Positions 52,111 through 60,647 of a stretch of 64,000 nt of DNA are shown piece after piece. A program made the translations under genes and the position numbers. The stretch comes from Peptococcaceae bacterium (lineage in GTDB: Bacteria; Bacillota; Peptococcia; DRI-13; PHAD01). Location of the stretch: contig JANLFJ010000006.1 of assembly GCA_024655825.1 (NCBI GenBank), forward strand, positions 1-64,000. Reading direction: 5' to 3'. The notes beneath the pieces were generated by a model. The model saw only the letters and a program-made list of their open reading frames with translations. It ran no database searches and was not told the DNA's origin. The first letter of the stretch is position 1, and every line of letters begins with the position of its first letter.

Positions 52111-52689
52111 TCATTCCCCCAGGTTTAGTTTGCTGGCAAGCAGCCAGTTTCTCGCCTCAATGGTCAGCGGGTGGATCAGGAACTCTCTTTCCAAGACATA
52201 CCTGATCGTGGAATCAAAGGCGCAAAGCATTCCCCTCGCCAGGTCGCTTGCACAGACACTTCTCAATTTATCGACACCTTGGTATTTGCGCCCGGGCTCC
52301 ACCAGGTCCGCCAGGTAAATGATTATATCCAGCATGCTCATGTTAACCCTTCCCGTGGTGTGATAGTGGATGGCCAGCAAAACCTCCTCGTCATCCACCC
52401 GCAAATCGTTTCGGCAAAGCCATGCGCCGACAGGCCCGTGCAGCAGATCCGGCTGCATTTCTTCGGCCTGGCAGGTTAAGAGATGGTTCTGCCGGGCCAC
52501 GGCAAGCAGTTCCTGGGGAGGCAGGTCCTTGGCATAATCGTGAAGAAGAGCCGCAAGATAAACCTTGTCTTTATCGACTTTTTTTCCGTCCGCCATTTTC
52601 AGCGCGGTTTTCACGACCCGCAGGGAGTGGGCCGCGCGCGATGGGCTGAGCCTCTCCTTAATAATATTGACATAATTATTAAAATTCAT
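52111..52689 (-). CDS. yqeK: YqeK-type HD phosphohydrolase (bis(5'-nucleosyl)-tetraphosphatase)
   Basis: A 192-residue HD-domain enzyme. Metal ligands are AHSLRV, LLHDYAKDL and the late IHYHTTG; these are the YqeK pattern. It hydrolyses Ap4A-type alarmones, symmetrically in relatives. ATG 52689 with GGAGAGG before it is chosen, since the longer frame has no family sequence. It is next to rsfS and downstream of the RRM gene. Confidence 0.93.
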   Translation of the reverse strand: MNFNNYVNIIKERLSPSRAAHSLRVVKTALKMADGKKVDKDKVYLAALLHDYAKDLPPQELLAVARQNHLLTCQAEEMQPDLLHGPVGAWLCRNDLRVDDEEVLLAIHYHTTGRVNMSMLDIIIYLADLVEPGRKYQGVDKLRSVCASDLARGMLCAFDSTIRYVLEREFLIHPLTIEARNWLLASKLNLGE

Positions 52690-52713
52690 CAGCTGAACCT
52701 CTCCATATAAAAA

Positions 52714-52732
52714 CCCCCTTGAGGAGAGGGGG
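52714..52732 (-). terminator. Terminator after the RRM gene
   Basis: CCCCCT pairs with AGGGGG around a 7-base loop, followed by TTTTTATA on the minus strand, 19 bases past the RRM stop. It separates the RRM gene from yqeK. Confidence 0.75.
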
Positions 52733-52750
52733 CAAATCAACCGGGGTTTA

Positions 52751-53020
52751 TCACTGTTCCCGCGATTTTGCTTCATTGACTGACAGTATGCGCCCGTTAA
52801 ATTCTTTTCCGTCAACGGAGGCGATCATGTTTTCCACGTCTTCGTCAGCAACTTCTACAAAACCAAAGCCCCGGGAACGATTGGTTTCCTTATCCTTGAT
52901 AATACGGGTGCTGATAACCTGCCCGTATGAACTGAAAAGATCCGCCAACTCCTGCGGGCTTGTTGCCCAGGGCAAATTGCCCACATATAAGGTTTTCGAC
53001 AACTGGTTCACCTCGCTCAC
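52751..53020 (-). CDS. RRM-domain RNA-binding protein
   Basis: An 89-residue single RRM protein with RNP2 LYVGNL (near 11-16) and RNP1 RGFGFVEV (near 49-56), both well conserved. Bacterial one-domain RRMs of this kind are cold-shock or stress RNA chaperones in Clostridia and cyanobacteria. It is alone, bounded by a terminator and by nadD. Confidence 0.93.
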   Translation of the reverse strand: MSEVNQLSKTLYVGNLPWATSPQELADLFSSYGQVISTRIIKDKETNRSRGFGFVEVADEDVENMIASVDGKEFNGRILSVNEAKSREQ

Positions 53021-53089
53021 CTCTGAATCATAAATCTTTTTTTATTATGCGTTATTGCTTCATTATTATACTCAGAGGCGAGCAATGCC

Positions 53090-53734
53090 TCAGCAGTGGT
53101 ATAACCCGTTTTTCCTGATAAAGTTTTCTACGGCTTCGGGCAACAGGTATTTAATGGTGCGATCATTCCTCACCCTGTGGCGAATGTCCGTGGAGGATAT
53201 GGCCATAGCAGGTACTTCCAGGGGAATGATTTTTTTAAGCAGCGCAGCCGGCAAGTTTTGGGCCAGTTTTTCGTGCAATTCGTTTAAATCAAACCCAGGC
53301 CTGGTTGCAGCGATAAAAGCGGTCTCTTTCAGGAGTTCACTTACGTTTTTCCAGGTTATTATCTCCAGAATGGCATCGGCGCCGGTGATAAAAAACAGTT
53401 CGCCGCCGGCCTTCATCTTGCTTTTAATATACATAACCGTATCGATGGCATATGATTCGCCCGGTCTGTCGATTTCCGTGCGGGAAACCTCGAAATACGG
53501 GTTGGCTGCGGTAGCCAGGACCGTCATCAGGTAGCGGTGTTCCTTGCTGCTGATGGCGACCCCTTTTTTGTGAGGCGGCTGGCCGGAAGGGACAAAGATG
53601 ACCTTGTCCAGGTTAAATTCGGAACGAGCCGCTTCCGCCGTTACAAGGTGACCCTGGTGGATCGGGTCGAAAGTACCGCCCATGATTCCGACCCTGCTTG
53701 CTCTCTGCAGGTGTAAATCCTCATGATATTCCAT
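53090..53734 (-). CDS. nadD: Nicotinate-nucleotide adenylyltransferase NadD
   Basis: A 214-residue enzyme of NAD synthesis, NaMN + ATP to NaAD + PPi. The nucleotidyltransferase motif GGTFDPIHQGH and the late ISSTDIRHRV (ISSTxIR) are clear. ATG 53734, with GGGGAG ahead, is chosen; the open frame further upstream has no family sequence. It stands in the usual rsfS-yqeK-nadD-proA neighbourhood. Confidence 0.95.
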   Translation of the reverse strand: MEYHEDLHLQRASRVGIMGGTFDPIHQGHLVTAEAARSEFNLDKVIFVPSGQPPHKKGVAISSKEHRYLMTVLATAANPYFEVSRTEIDRPGESYAIDTVMYIKSKMKAGGELFFITGADAILEIITWKNVSELLKETAFIAATRPGFDLNELHEKLAQNLPAALLKKIIPLEVPAMAISSTDIRHRVRNDRTIKYLLPEAVENFIRKNGLYHC

Positions 53735-53860
53735 AACCTGCTCCCCTGACGGTTTTATCTTAGTATAACATTTGCCAACATTCACGAACAAGAAAAATTT
53801 CCAATAGCAATAACGAAGGCAAAGCATAACATAGATACGGGAGAAAAGAGGTGGAAGAGC

Positions 53861-53977
53861 ATGTTGAAGCACCTTACAAGAAGATTTTTATGGAAAATAA
53901 GGTCTTTGCTTTACTGGCAACACCCTCACGCGCGTTTGTATTACAAATTGAAAAACGCAATCAGGAGGCTGCGTTAA
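53861..53977 (+). CDS. Small basic protein (38 aa)
   Basis: From ATG 53861 a 38-residue peptide rich in Arg, Lys and aromatic residues (LTRRFLWKIRSLLYWQHPHA, then RLYYKLKNAIRRLR) is read. GAGGTGGAAGAG precedes it, and a perfect terminator follows at 53986-54004. The position between the minus-strand nadD and proA genes, with its own terminator, suggests a real transcript. Function unknown; membrane- or RNA-binding fits its charge. Confidence 0.55.
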   Translation: MLKHLTRRFLWKIRSLLYWQHPHARLYYKLKNAIRRLR

Positions 53978-53985
53978 GCAAAAGG

Positions 53986-54004
53986 AGGAGCCGGTTCGGC
54001 TCCT
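53986..54004 (+). terminator. Terminator after the 38-aa gene
   Basis: AGGAGCCG pairs perfectly with CGGCTCCT around GTT, followed by GTTTTATTT on the plus strand. It may also end proA transcripts. Confidence 0.8.
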
Positions 54005-54007
54005 GTT

Positions 54008-55261
54008 TTATTTCCTTACTTGCCCGTTTCCGTAAACAACATATTTTATGGTAGTCAGTTCCTTTAAGCCCATGGGACCCCGGGCGTGCAGTTTCTGCGT
54101 GCTGATGCCTATTTCCGCCCCGAACCCGAACTGGAAACCGTCGGTAAACCGTGTCGAGGCATTAACATAGACGGCGGCGGCATCTACCCCCTGCAGGAAA
54201 GCCCGCGCGTTGGCATAACTTTCGGTAACAATGGCTTCCGAGTGCTTCGTGCCGTAACGGCGGATATGAGCCATCGCCTCCTCCAGGCCGGCGACCACTC
54301 TGACCGACAGGATCAAATCGAGAAATTCAGCCGCATAATCCTCTTCGGTAGCCGGTTTTGCTCCTGGAATCAGTTCCAGTGTTTTTGGACAGCCCCGGAT
54401 TTCTACTCCCATTTCCACCAACCGTTTCCCGGCCCGTGGCAGAAATTCCCCGGCAACTTTTTCATGAACCAGAAGCGACTCGGCCGCGTTGCAGACCGCC
54501 GGGCGCTGGGTCTTGGCATTGATAATGATTTTCTCCGCCATTTCCAAATCAGCCCAGCTGTCCACGTAAACATGGCAGTTGCCAATCCCCGTTTCAATTA
54601 CGGGAACAGACGCGTTCTCGAGTACCGACCGGATCAGGCCGGCACCTCCCCTGGGGATCAGAACATCCAGGTACTGGTTTAACCTCATCATCTCAACGGC
54701 CACCTCGCGGCGGGGGTCTTCAACCAGCTGGATGCAGCCGCGGGGCGCCCCCGCCGACTCCGCGGCCGCCGCAATAACCCCTGTTATTGTGCGGTTTGAC
54801 TGCAGGGCGTCTGAACTGCCGCGCAGGATGACGGCATTCCCCGTTTTAAGGCAGAGTCCCGCCGCGTCAACCGTCACGTTGGGACGTGCCTCGTAAATGA
54901 TGCCGACGACACCCAAAGGAACCCTCATTTTCCCTATTTCGATATCCTGCGCACCTTTCCACATGCTTTCGATCTCTCCAACGGGATCGGGCAGCGATAC
55001 CAGCGCCCGCAGCCCGTTGGCCATTTCCTTAATCCTGGCCGGCGTCAAAAGGAGCCGGTCCAGCAAGGCCTTGCTCATGCCGCGCTCCCGTCCCGCTGTC
55101 ATGTCTTTTTCGTTGGCTTCAAGGATCAGTCCTTCTTTTTCTTCCAGGTCCGCGGCCATAGCCGAGAGAGCCCTGTTTTTTTGTTCCGCGGAAAGGCCGG
55201 CCAATACATAGCTTGCCTCTTTGGCCAGTTCCCCTTTAACCCGTAATTCTTCGCAAACCAT
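54008..55261 (-). CDS. proA: Gamma-glutamyl phosphate reductase ProA
   Basis: A 417-residue aldehyde-dehydrogenase-fold enzyme that reduces gamma-glutamyl phosphate to glutamate semialdehyde, the second step of proline synthesis. Key blocks are YEARPNVTVDAAGLCLKTGN, ILRGSSDALQSN, catalytic Cys in QRPAVCNAAE, and FGFGAEIGISTQ. It follows proB by 20 bases in a proB-proA operon. Confidence 0.97.
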   Translation of the reverse strand: MVCEELRVKGELAKEASYVLAGLSAEQKNRALSAMAADLEEKEGLILEANEKDMTAGRERGMSKALLDRLLLTPARIKEMANGLRALVSLPDPVGEIESMWKGAQDIEIGKMRVPLGVVGIIYEARPNVTVDAAGLCLKTGNAVILRGSSDALQSNRTITGVIAAAAESAGAPRGCIQLVEDPRREVAVEMMRLNQYLDVLIPRGGAGLIRSVLENASVPVIETGIGNCHVYVDSWADLEMAEKIIINAKTQRPAVCNAAESLLVHEKVAGEFLPRAGKRLVEMGVEIRGCPKTLELIPGAKPATEEDYAAEFLDLILSVRVVAGLEEAMAHIRRYGTKHSEAIVTESYANARAFLQGVDAAAVYVNASTRFTDGFQFGFGAEIGISTQKLHARGPMGLKELTTIKYVVYGNGQVRK

Positions 55262-55281
55262 CGTCTACCTCCTCCAGGCTT

Positions 55282-56427
55282 TTAACTTACAGCAGGCTGC
55301 GTCAGGCTGAGATTATCGCGGTGAATCACCTCGTCCTCGTCCTTGTAGCCCAAAACAGCCGCTATCTCCTTGCTCTGCCGCCCTTTTATCTTTTCCAGCT
55401 CGTTTGAGCCGTAATTGACTATCCCGCGGCCTATTTCTCCCGAGCTACCCATAATGCAAACCACGTGCCCGCGCTGGAACTGCCCCTCGATCCTGGTAAT
55501 GCCGCTCGGCAGCAAGCTTTTTCCTTTTTCCAGAATCGCCTTTTGCGCGCCTTCGTCCAACCAGATGGTCCCTTTCGTTTTGGAAGCATGGGCAATCCAG
55601 CTCTTGCGCGAACTGTTCCGGTGATCGCCCGGCAAAAAAAGCGTTCCGGGGTTATTTCCTGACACAATCTCCCGCAGGACGTTGTGTCTGGCGCCGTTAG
55701 CCACGATCATGGGTATGCCGTAGCCTGTGGCTATTTTGGCGGCGTTGATCTTGGTAGCCATGCCTCCGCAAGCTATTTTCGTCCCGGAAGGACCAGCCAG
55801 CATCTCGATCTCCGGAGTTATTTTTTTCACCAGGGGAATCAAACAGGCGGAAGCGTCTTTATGAGGGTCCGCCGTGTAAAGCCCGTCGATGTCCGATAAA
55901 AGCACCAGCAGATCTGCATCCGCCAGGCCGGCCACCAGCGCGGAAAGCGTATCGTTTTCGCCGAATTTTATTTCTTCGACAACCACCGTGTCGTTTTCAT
56001 TGATAATCGGGATGGCTCCTAGCCTGAACAAGGCCAGAAGAGTATTCCTGGCGTTCAAATACCTTTCCCGGTGGGTGACATCATCTCTCGTTAACAAGAC
56101 CTGGGCCACCACTTCACCGTATTCGCCGAAAAGCTTTTCATACATGTGCATTAGAATACCCTGCCCGATGGCAGCCAGAGCCTGCTTTTCCGGCATGGAC
56201 TTGGGTTTTTCCACAAGTCCCATTTTCCCCATACCGGCTCCGATAGCCCCTGAAGTAACAAGTACTATTTCCAGACCCCGGTGCCTGAGGTCCGCTATCT
56301 CACGGACAAGACGTTCCAGTTGAAATAAATTAAGCTTACCAGTAGAATAAGTCAGGGTACTCGTTCCAACCTTGACTACCAACCGGTGAGCTTTTGTTAG
56401 TAATTCACTGTCTTTAACAACCATCAT
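55282..56427 (-). CDS. proB: Glutamate 5-kinase ProB
   Basis: A 381-residue kinase, glutamate + ATP to gamma-glutamyl phosphate. Blocks are LVVKVGTSTLTY, VTSGAIGAGMGKMGL, NENDTVVVEEIKFGENDTLS and LSDIDGLYTADP, and the C-terminal ~100 residues form the PUA domain. The family is feedback-inhibited by proline through the kinase domain. Its stop is 20 bases before proA. Confidence 0.97.
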   Translation of the reverse strand: MMVVKDSELLTKAHRLVVKVGTSTLTYSTGKLNLFQLERLVREIADLRHRGLEIVLVTSGAIGAGMGKMGLVEKPKSMPEKQALAAIGQGILMHMYEKLFGEYGEVVAQVLLTRDDVTHRERYLNARNTLLALFRLGAIPIINENDTVVVEEIKFGENDTLSALVAGLADADLLVLLSDIDGLYTADPHKDASACLIPLVKKITPEIEMLAGPSGTKIACGGMATKINAAKIATGYGIPMIVANGARHNVLREIVSGNNPGTLFLPGDHRNSSRKSWIAHASKTKGTIWLDEGAQKAILEKGKSLLPSGITRIEGQFQRGHVVCIMGSSGEIGRGIVNYGSNELEKIKGRQSKEIAAVLGYKDEDEVIHRDNLSLTQPAVS

Positions 56428-56451
56428 CCATCACCTGCTATCAGGTAAAAA

Positions 56452-56745
56452 TCAGCTGGGAAGCTCAAGAGAAGGTTTTTCCATGGACCTGCGGTAAAAC
56501 AAAATGTTGCGGCCGATGATTTGGACAGTCTCCGCCCGTACAGCTTCCGCCAGCCGGGGGGCAACCTCGCGCGGGTCAACAGGGGCATTGGCGATCACGC
56601 GAACCTTGACCAGTTCCCTGGCTTCCAGGGCTTCATCCAGATGACGAACGACAGCCTCACCCCAGCCGGCCTTGCCGATTTGGATAATCGGGTCAAGACC
56701 CGTGCCCATCGCCCTCAAGAATCTCCTCTGTTTACCAGTAAGCAT
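56452..56745 (-). CDS. yhbY: YhbY (CRM-domain) ribosome assembly RNA-binding protein
   Basis: A 97-residue CRM-domain protein: LTGKQRRFLRAMGTGLDPII, QIGKAGWGEAVV (GxxG loop) and VKVRVIANAPVDPREVA. It is linked to 50S/pre-ribosome maturation. It is 24 bases upstream of proB in a common Clostridia order, here without obg. Confidence 0.93.
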   Translation of the reverse strand: MLTGKQRRFLRAMGTGLDPIIQIGKAGWGEAVVRHLDEALEARELVKVRVIANAPVDPREVAPRLAEAVRAETVQIIGRNILFYRRSMEKPSLELPS

Positions 56746-56924
56746 CTTTATTTGCCGGCATTTTTCTTATTGAAAAACAGCCGCTTTAAAAATGCCGGGT
56801 ACACCTCCTTTGTGTATTGTAAGGTTATTATAACAGTATTTCCCTCTATCCGCCAGAGCAACGAGCATTTACGACTTATACCGCAGATAAAAACTATGGA
56901 AAAGCCGCCCTTTTTTATGTATCA

Positions 56925-56930
56925 TATAAT
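56925..56930 (+). promoter_or_regulatory. -10 box of the MBL hydrolase gene
   Basis: TATAAT 7 bases before AAGGAG and 22 bases before the ATG. No good -35 is seen, and the leader would be very short. Confidence 0.4.
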
Positions 56931-56951
56931 CATTACAAGGAGTAACGAAAC

Positions 56952-57665
56952 ATGAATCTGCATTTCCTCACCGCTGGATCGTGCTGCCTTGACGGCGCAA
57001 TAAATCTGGGGGTTTTGGTAAAAAATAAAAAGGCGCTGCTGGTTGACTCCGGGCTGGATGAAGCGGCAGCCAAAAAGGCCCTCAGGATTCTAAAAGATAA
57101 CGGCCTGAACCTGACCGGCCTTATCCTGACTCATGCTCATGCCGACCACACCGGCGGGGCCGCGTATTTAAGAAAAACCACACAAATCCCGGTCATCGCC
57201 TCACCCCGGGAAAAACCTTTAATCGAGTGGCCGGACCTCGAGCCGTTCTATCTTTTTGGCGGGGCTAAACCTCTTAAATCCATGGAAAACAAATTTTTGC
57301 AGGCGTCTCCTTGCCCTGTCGATATTTGCCTTCAGGAAGGCAAACAGGAGTTGTTTTCCTTTTCCCTTGAAGTCATACCCCTCCCCGGTCATACTCCCGG
57401 CCAGGTTGGGATAATTCACGAAGGAACCTTCTTCCTGGCGGACGCCGTTTTCAGCCCGGAAATCCTCGCCAAGCACGGCCTGCCTTATCACGCGGACATC
57501 GGCAGCGCACTGCAAACAATCGAAAGAAAAGGACTTTCCATCACCAATCCCGGCCAGTATTTCTTGTTGAAGGCAAGTCTTCACGCCTTTTTAAGCTGCC
57601 TGGCAAATGCCGGAGATATTGGTTTCGTTATTAAAGATAATGATATATTCTGGTGCAGATGCTAA
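56952..57665 (+). CDS. MBL-fold hydrolase
   Basis: A 237-residue metallo-beta-lactamase-fold protein with the full THAHADHTGG motif (near 58-67), a PLPGHTPGQVGI block and a LADAVFSP block. These are glyoxalase II-like positions, but the substrate is not known. The C-terminal part is distinctive (LSCLANAGDIGFV). AAGGAG precedes the ATG. It is divergent from yhbY. Confidence 0.88.
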   Translation: MNLHFLTAGSCCLDGAINLGVLVKNKKALLVDSGLDEAAAKKALRILKDNGLNLTGLILTHAHADHTGGAAYLRKTTQIPVIASPREKPLIEWPDLEPFYLFGGAKPLKSMENKFLQASPCPVDICLQEGKQELFSFSLEVIPLPGHTPGQVGIIHEGTFFLADAVFSPEILAKHGLPYHADIGSALQTIERKGLSITNPGQYFLLKASLHAFLSCLANAGDIGFVIKDNDIFWCRC

Positions 57666-57717
57666 AAAATTTCCTGTTTCGTTAAAAAAATTTTTATCCT
57701 TTCCGCTGATAATATGC

Positions 57718-57723
57718 TATAAT
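57718..57723 (+). promoter_or_regulatory. Extended -10 promoter of the glycosyltransferase gene
   Basis: TGCTATAAT, an extended -10 form, about 70 bases before the chosen start. The -35 region is weak. Confidence 0.5.
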
Positions 57724-57792
57724 CTTCCAGTGTAATTATTGAAACTTTTCTATCCGTACCATTTTTCAACCATGACCGGAGGGGGGTCGTCG

Positions 57793-59052
57793 GTGGACGC
57801 AAAAGAAATCATGTTGATGCCCATGGATGTAATCATGATCCCGGCACAAATACTCTTTTCCTTGATTGCCGTTTATTTCTTTATCCTCGGCATATCCGGT
57901 CTTTTCCAGTTCCGGTTGCCGGCGCAGCACCAGCCTCAAAAGGTGTTTGCCGTTATTGTCCCGGCCCACAACGAGGAAATCGTCGTCGGCCCACTGGTAG
58001 AGAACCTGCTGGCCCTCGATTACCCCCAAGAGCTTTATGACGTTTTAGTAATTGCCGACAACTGCGAGGATAGAACAGCTGAGGTGGCCCGGCAGAAAGG
58101 CGCCATCGTTTACGAGCGCTTTGACAGGAATAACAAAGGAAAGGGCTACGCCCTGGAATGGCTCTTCAACAAGCTTTACAATATGCCCAAAAAATACGAT
58201 GCCGTGGTGATTTTTGACGCCGACAACCTAGTGGATACGCAATTCTTAAGGCACATGAACAACCGCCTCTGCGACGGGGCCAAGCTGGTCCAGGGTTATA
58301 TCGACGCCAAAAACCCAACCGATACTTGGGTTACGGCCTCTTTCGCCATGGCTTTCTGGGTCGCCAACCGCATGCTGCAGCTGGCCAGGTACAACCTGGG
58401 ATTATCCAATTACCTGGGCGGCACGGGAATGGCCATTTCCCTGGATGTCCTAAGAGAAATTGGGTGGGGAGCCACTTCACTCACGGAAGACCTGGAATTC
58501 AGCTTAAAAGCGCTGCTGCTTGGCTATAAAACGACCTGGGCCCACGAAGCAGTCGTCTACGACGAAAAACCCCTCACTTTCAAACAGGCCTGGAACCAGC
58601 GAAAAAGATGGGCCCTGGGACACGTGGAACTTTTCCGCACATACAGCCTTGAATTTTTTAAACAGGCCTGGCTTAAAAAAGACCTTGTCCTGTTCGACGG
58701 AGCAATCGTAACTTTCCAGCCACTGCTGGTTGTAATCATGGGATTTTTCTCCATCGTCGGGATTATTGACACTTTTGTCTATGATGTTTACACGTCGATC
58801 TTCAAGTACATCTGGCCCCCGCTTCTGTGGGAGCTGGTAAGCACCCTGCAGGTGCTCTATCCCTTCCTGGTCATCTGGATGGATGGGCTTCCCAGGCGCG
58901 TCATCAAATGGACGTTCCTGCATTATCTTCTTTTTGTTTACAGCTGGATTCCCATCGTCTTTATCAGTTTCTTCGCCAAAACGCGCGCTTCCTGGTCGCA
59001 TACCGTCCATACCCGCAATATCAGCTACGCGGACATACTAAGGGAGAGATGA
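57793..59052 (+). CDS. Membrane-bound family-2 glycosyltransferase
   Basis: A ~419-residue GT2 enzyme. An N-terminal membrane helix (residues 15-38) is followed by the GT-A domain: VIVPAHNEEIVVGPLVENLL, DADN (DxD) and TSLTEDLEFSLKAL, then QRKRW, the acceptor motif of processive-type transferases. Three or four helices close it. GTG 57793 is chosen because a GGAGGGGGG site lies 7 bases before it; a longer form exists. Probably forms a cell-surface or exopolysaccharide sugar bond. Expressed alone. Confidence 0.88.
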   Translation: MDAKEIMLMPMDVIMIPAQILFSLIAVYFFILGISGLFQFRLPAQHQPQKVFAVIVPAHNEEIVVGPLVENLLALDYPQELYDVLVIADNCEDRTAEVARQKGAIVYERFDRNNKGKGYALEWLFNKLYNMPKKYDAVVIFDADNLVDTQFLRHMNNRLCDGAKLVQGYIDAKNPTDTWVTASFAMAFWVANRMLQLARYNLGLSNYLGGTGMAISLDVLREIGWGATSLTEDLEFSLKALLLGYKTTWAHEAVVYDEKPLTFKQAWNQRKRWALGHVELFRTYSLEFFKQAWLKKDLVLFDGAIVTFQPLLVVIMGFFSIVGIIDTFVYDVYTSIFKYIWPPLLWELVSTLQVLYPFLVIWMDGLPRRVIKWTFLHYLLFVYSWIPIVFISFFAKTRASWSHTVHTRNISYADILRER

Positions 59053-59080
59053 TAACCCGCTGAAAGCAAAACGAACATCA

Positions 59081-59110
59081 AAAAACCGGGGGGTAATCCC
59101 GCCGGTTTTT
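59081..59110. terminator. Bidirectional terminator
   Basis: AAAAACCGG pairs with CCGGTTTTT with an inner GGG/CCC stem, so A-runs and U-runs flank both sides. It ends the glycosyltransferase gene on the plus strand and the MOSC-MogA gene on the minus strand. Confidence 0.85.
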
Positions 59111-59114
59111 CAAT

Positions 59115-60038
59115 TCATTCCGGGCTGGCGCACTCGCCGCAGCGGCCGGTGAGGACCTCGAGGGCATGGTCGAGTGCCGGCAGGAAAACGGCAAGATTCT
59201 CCCGCACAGCCTTCGGGCTTCCCGGGAGATTGATGATCAGGGTGCGGCCGCGGATACCGGCCACCGCCCTGGACAGCATGGCTTTCGGCGTAATTTTCAG
59301 GCTTTCTAAACGCATGGCCTCGGGGATGCCCGGAACCTCTTTCTCGATAACCTGGCGGGTGGCCTCCGGCGTAACGTCGCGGGGACTTACGCCCGTCCCG
59401 CCCGTTGTAAAGACAACTTCCGCCCTGTTTTGGTCCGCCAGTGATCTCAGCATTTTTGCCAAGGGTTCCTTTTCGTCCGGTATAATATGGTATTCCGCTA
59501 CGTCTCCCCAGGGAAGCAGCATTTCGGCCAGCAGCGGACCGCTCCTGTCTTCCCTGAGACCGGCAGCTCCCCTGTCGCTTACGGTAATTACGGCAAAACG
59601 GCAGGCTGGATAGATGTCGATAGGATCGCCGGTGCTGACCTTCCCTCCCCTCAAAACCTCGGTAAAGATGCCTTCGCGCGGCATCACGCAGTCGCCTGCC
59701 TGCTGGTAGATAGCGCAGCGGCTATGGCACTCCTTGCCGATCTGGGTGACGCGAAGATAGACCTCCTTGCCGGCCTTCAGCCGGGTGCCCACGGGCAGGG
59801 AAACAAGATCAAGCCCTTCGGTGGTCAGGTTCTCGGCAAAGTCCCCCGGGTATACATCAAATCCCTTATCCTGCATTTTTTTAATGCTTTCCAGGGCCAG
59901 CAGGCTTACCTGGCGGTGGGCGAAACCGACATGGGCGTCCCCTTCCAAACCCTGGTCTTTGATAAACAAAGCGCTGCCTACGTTTTTCTTGCGTTCACCT
60001 TTGTTTGCGCTGGTACAGACAGCCACTATTTTCCCCAT
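59115..60038 (-). CDS. MOSC domain fused to MogA-type molybdopterin adenylyltransferase
   Basis: A 307-residue fusion. Residues about 1-145 form a MOSC domain (GLEGDAHVGFAHRQVSLLAL, PGDFAENLTTEGLDL, and the Cys near IGKECHSRCAIYQ), a sulfur-carrier domain that moves sulfur to Moco. Residues about 148-300 are MogA/MoaB (VITVSDRGAAGLREDRSGPL, TTGGTGVSPRDVTPEA, PGSPKAVRENL). MogA adenylates molybdopterin before metal insertion. It is last in the minus-strand Moco operon. Confidence 0.92.
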   Translation of the reverse strand: MGKIVAVCTSANKGERKKNVGSALFIKDQGLEGDAHVGFAHRQVSLLALESIKKMQDKGFDVYPGDFAENLTTEGLDLVSLPVGTRLKAGKEVYLRVTQIGKECHSRCAIYQQAGDCVMPREGIFTEVLRGGKVSTGDPIDIYPACRFAVITVSDRGAAGLREDRSGPLLAEMLLPWGDVAEYHIIPDEKEPLAKMLRSLADQNRAEVVFTTGGTGVSPRDVTPEATRQVIEKEVPGIPEAMRLESLKITPKAMLSRAVAGIRGRTLIINLPGSPKAVRENLAVFLPALDHALEVLTGRCGECASPE

Positions 60039-60116
60039 TTATCATCACTCCATTCTTGTTCTACTCACTTGATATTTGTATTTCGCCAGGTACGTATCAC
60101 CCTACATCCATGACTT

Positions 60117-60638
60117 TTACTCCGCCCGCACATAGTGCCCGGAACGTCCGCCTTTTTTTTCCAGCAGCCTGATGTTTCCTATCACCATTTGCTTGTCCAC
60201 GGCCTTGCACATGTCGTAGATGGTCAGCAGCGCGGCGCTAACCCCTGTCAGGGCCTCCATCTCGACACCGGTCTGCCCGTTGGTCTTAACTTTCACGGTA
60301 ACTTCGATTTTCACGTTTTCGTCGTCCAGGTTGAATTCCACGGCAACACCGCCGATCAGCAGGGGGTGGCACATGGGAATAAGGCGGCTGGTTTCCTTTA
60401 CGCCCGTCACCGCGGCCACCTGGGCAACGGCAAGCACGTCTCCTTTGGACAGCTGGCCGTCTTTTACCAGCCGCAGCGTCTCTTTTTCCATGAGGATCTC
60501 TCCCCGGGCGACTGCTTCGCGGGCGGTAGTTTCCTTTCCCGTCACGTCCACCATGCGCGCCCGGCCGCAGTCGTCAAAGTGAGAAAAACGTCTCTGTTCC
60601 GAACCAGTCAACTTGCTCACCTCTTTAAAAATCATCAA
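60117..60638 (-). CDS. moaC: Cyclic pyranopterin monophosphate synthase MoaC
   Basis: A 173-residue enzyme. Blocks are MVDVTGKETTAREAVARGEI, KGDVLAVAQVAAVTGVKETS, LIPMCHPLLIGGVAVEFNLD and GVEMEALTGVSAALLTIYDM. With MoaA it turns GTP into cPMP, the first step of Moco. It is followed by moaA's product gene 9 bases upstream in the same operon. A GGC/E-rich front agrees with the family start. Confidence 0.95.
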   Translation of the reverse strand: MMIFKEVSKLTGSEQRRFSHFDDCGRARMVDVTGKETTAREAVARGEILMEKETLRLVKDGQLSKGDVLAVAQVAAVTGVKETSRLIPMCHPLLIGGVAVEFNLDDENVKIEVTVKVKTNGQTGVEMEALTGVSAALLTIYDMCKAVDKQMVIGNIRLLEKKGGRSGHYVRAE

Positions 60639-60647
60639 CAGGCCGCC

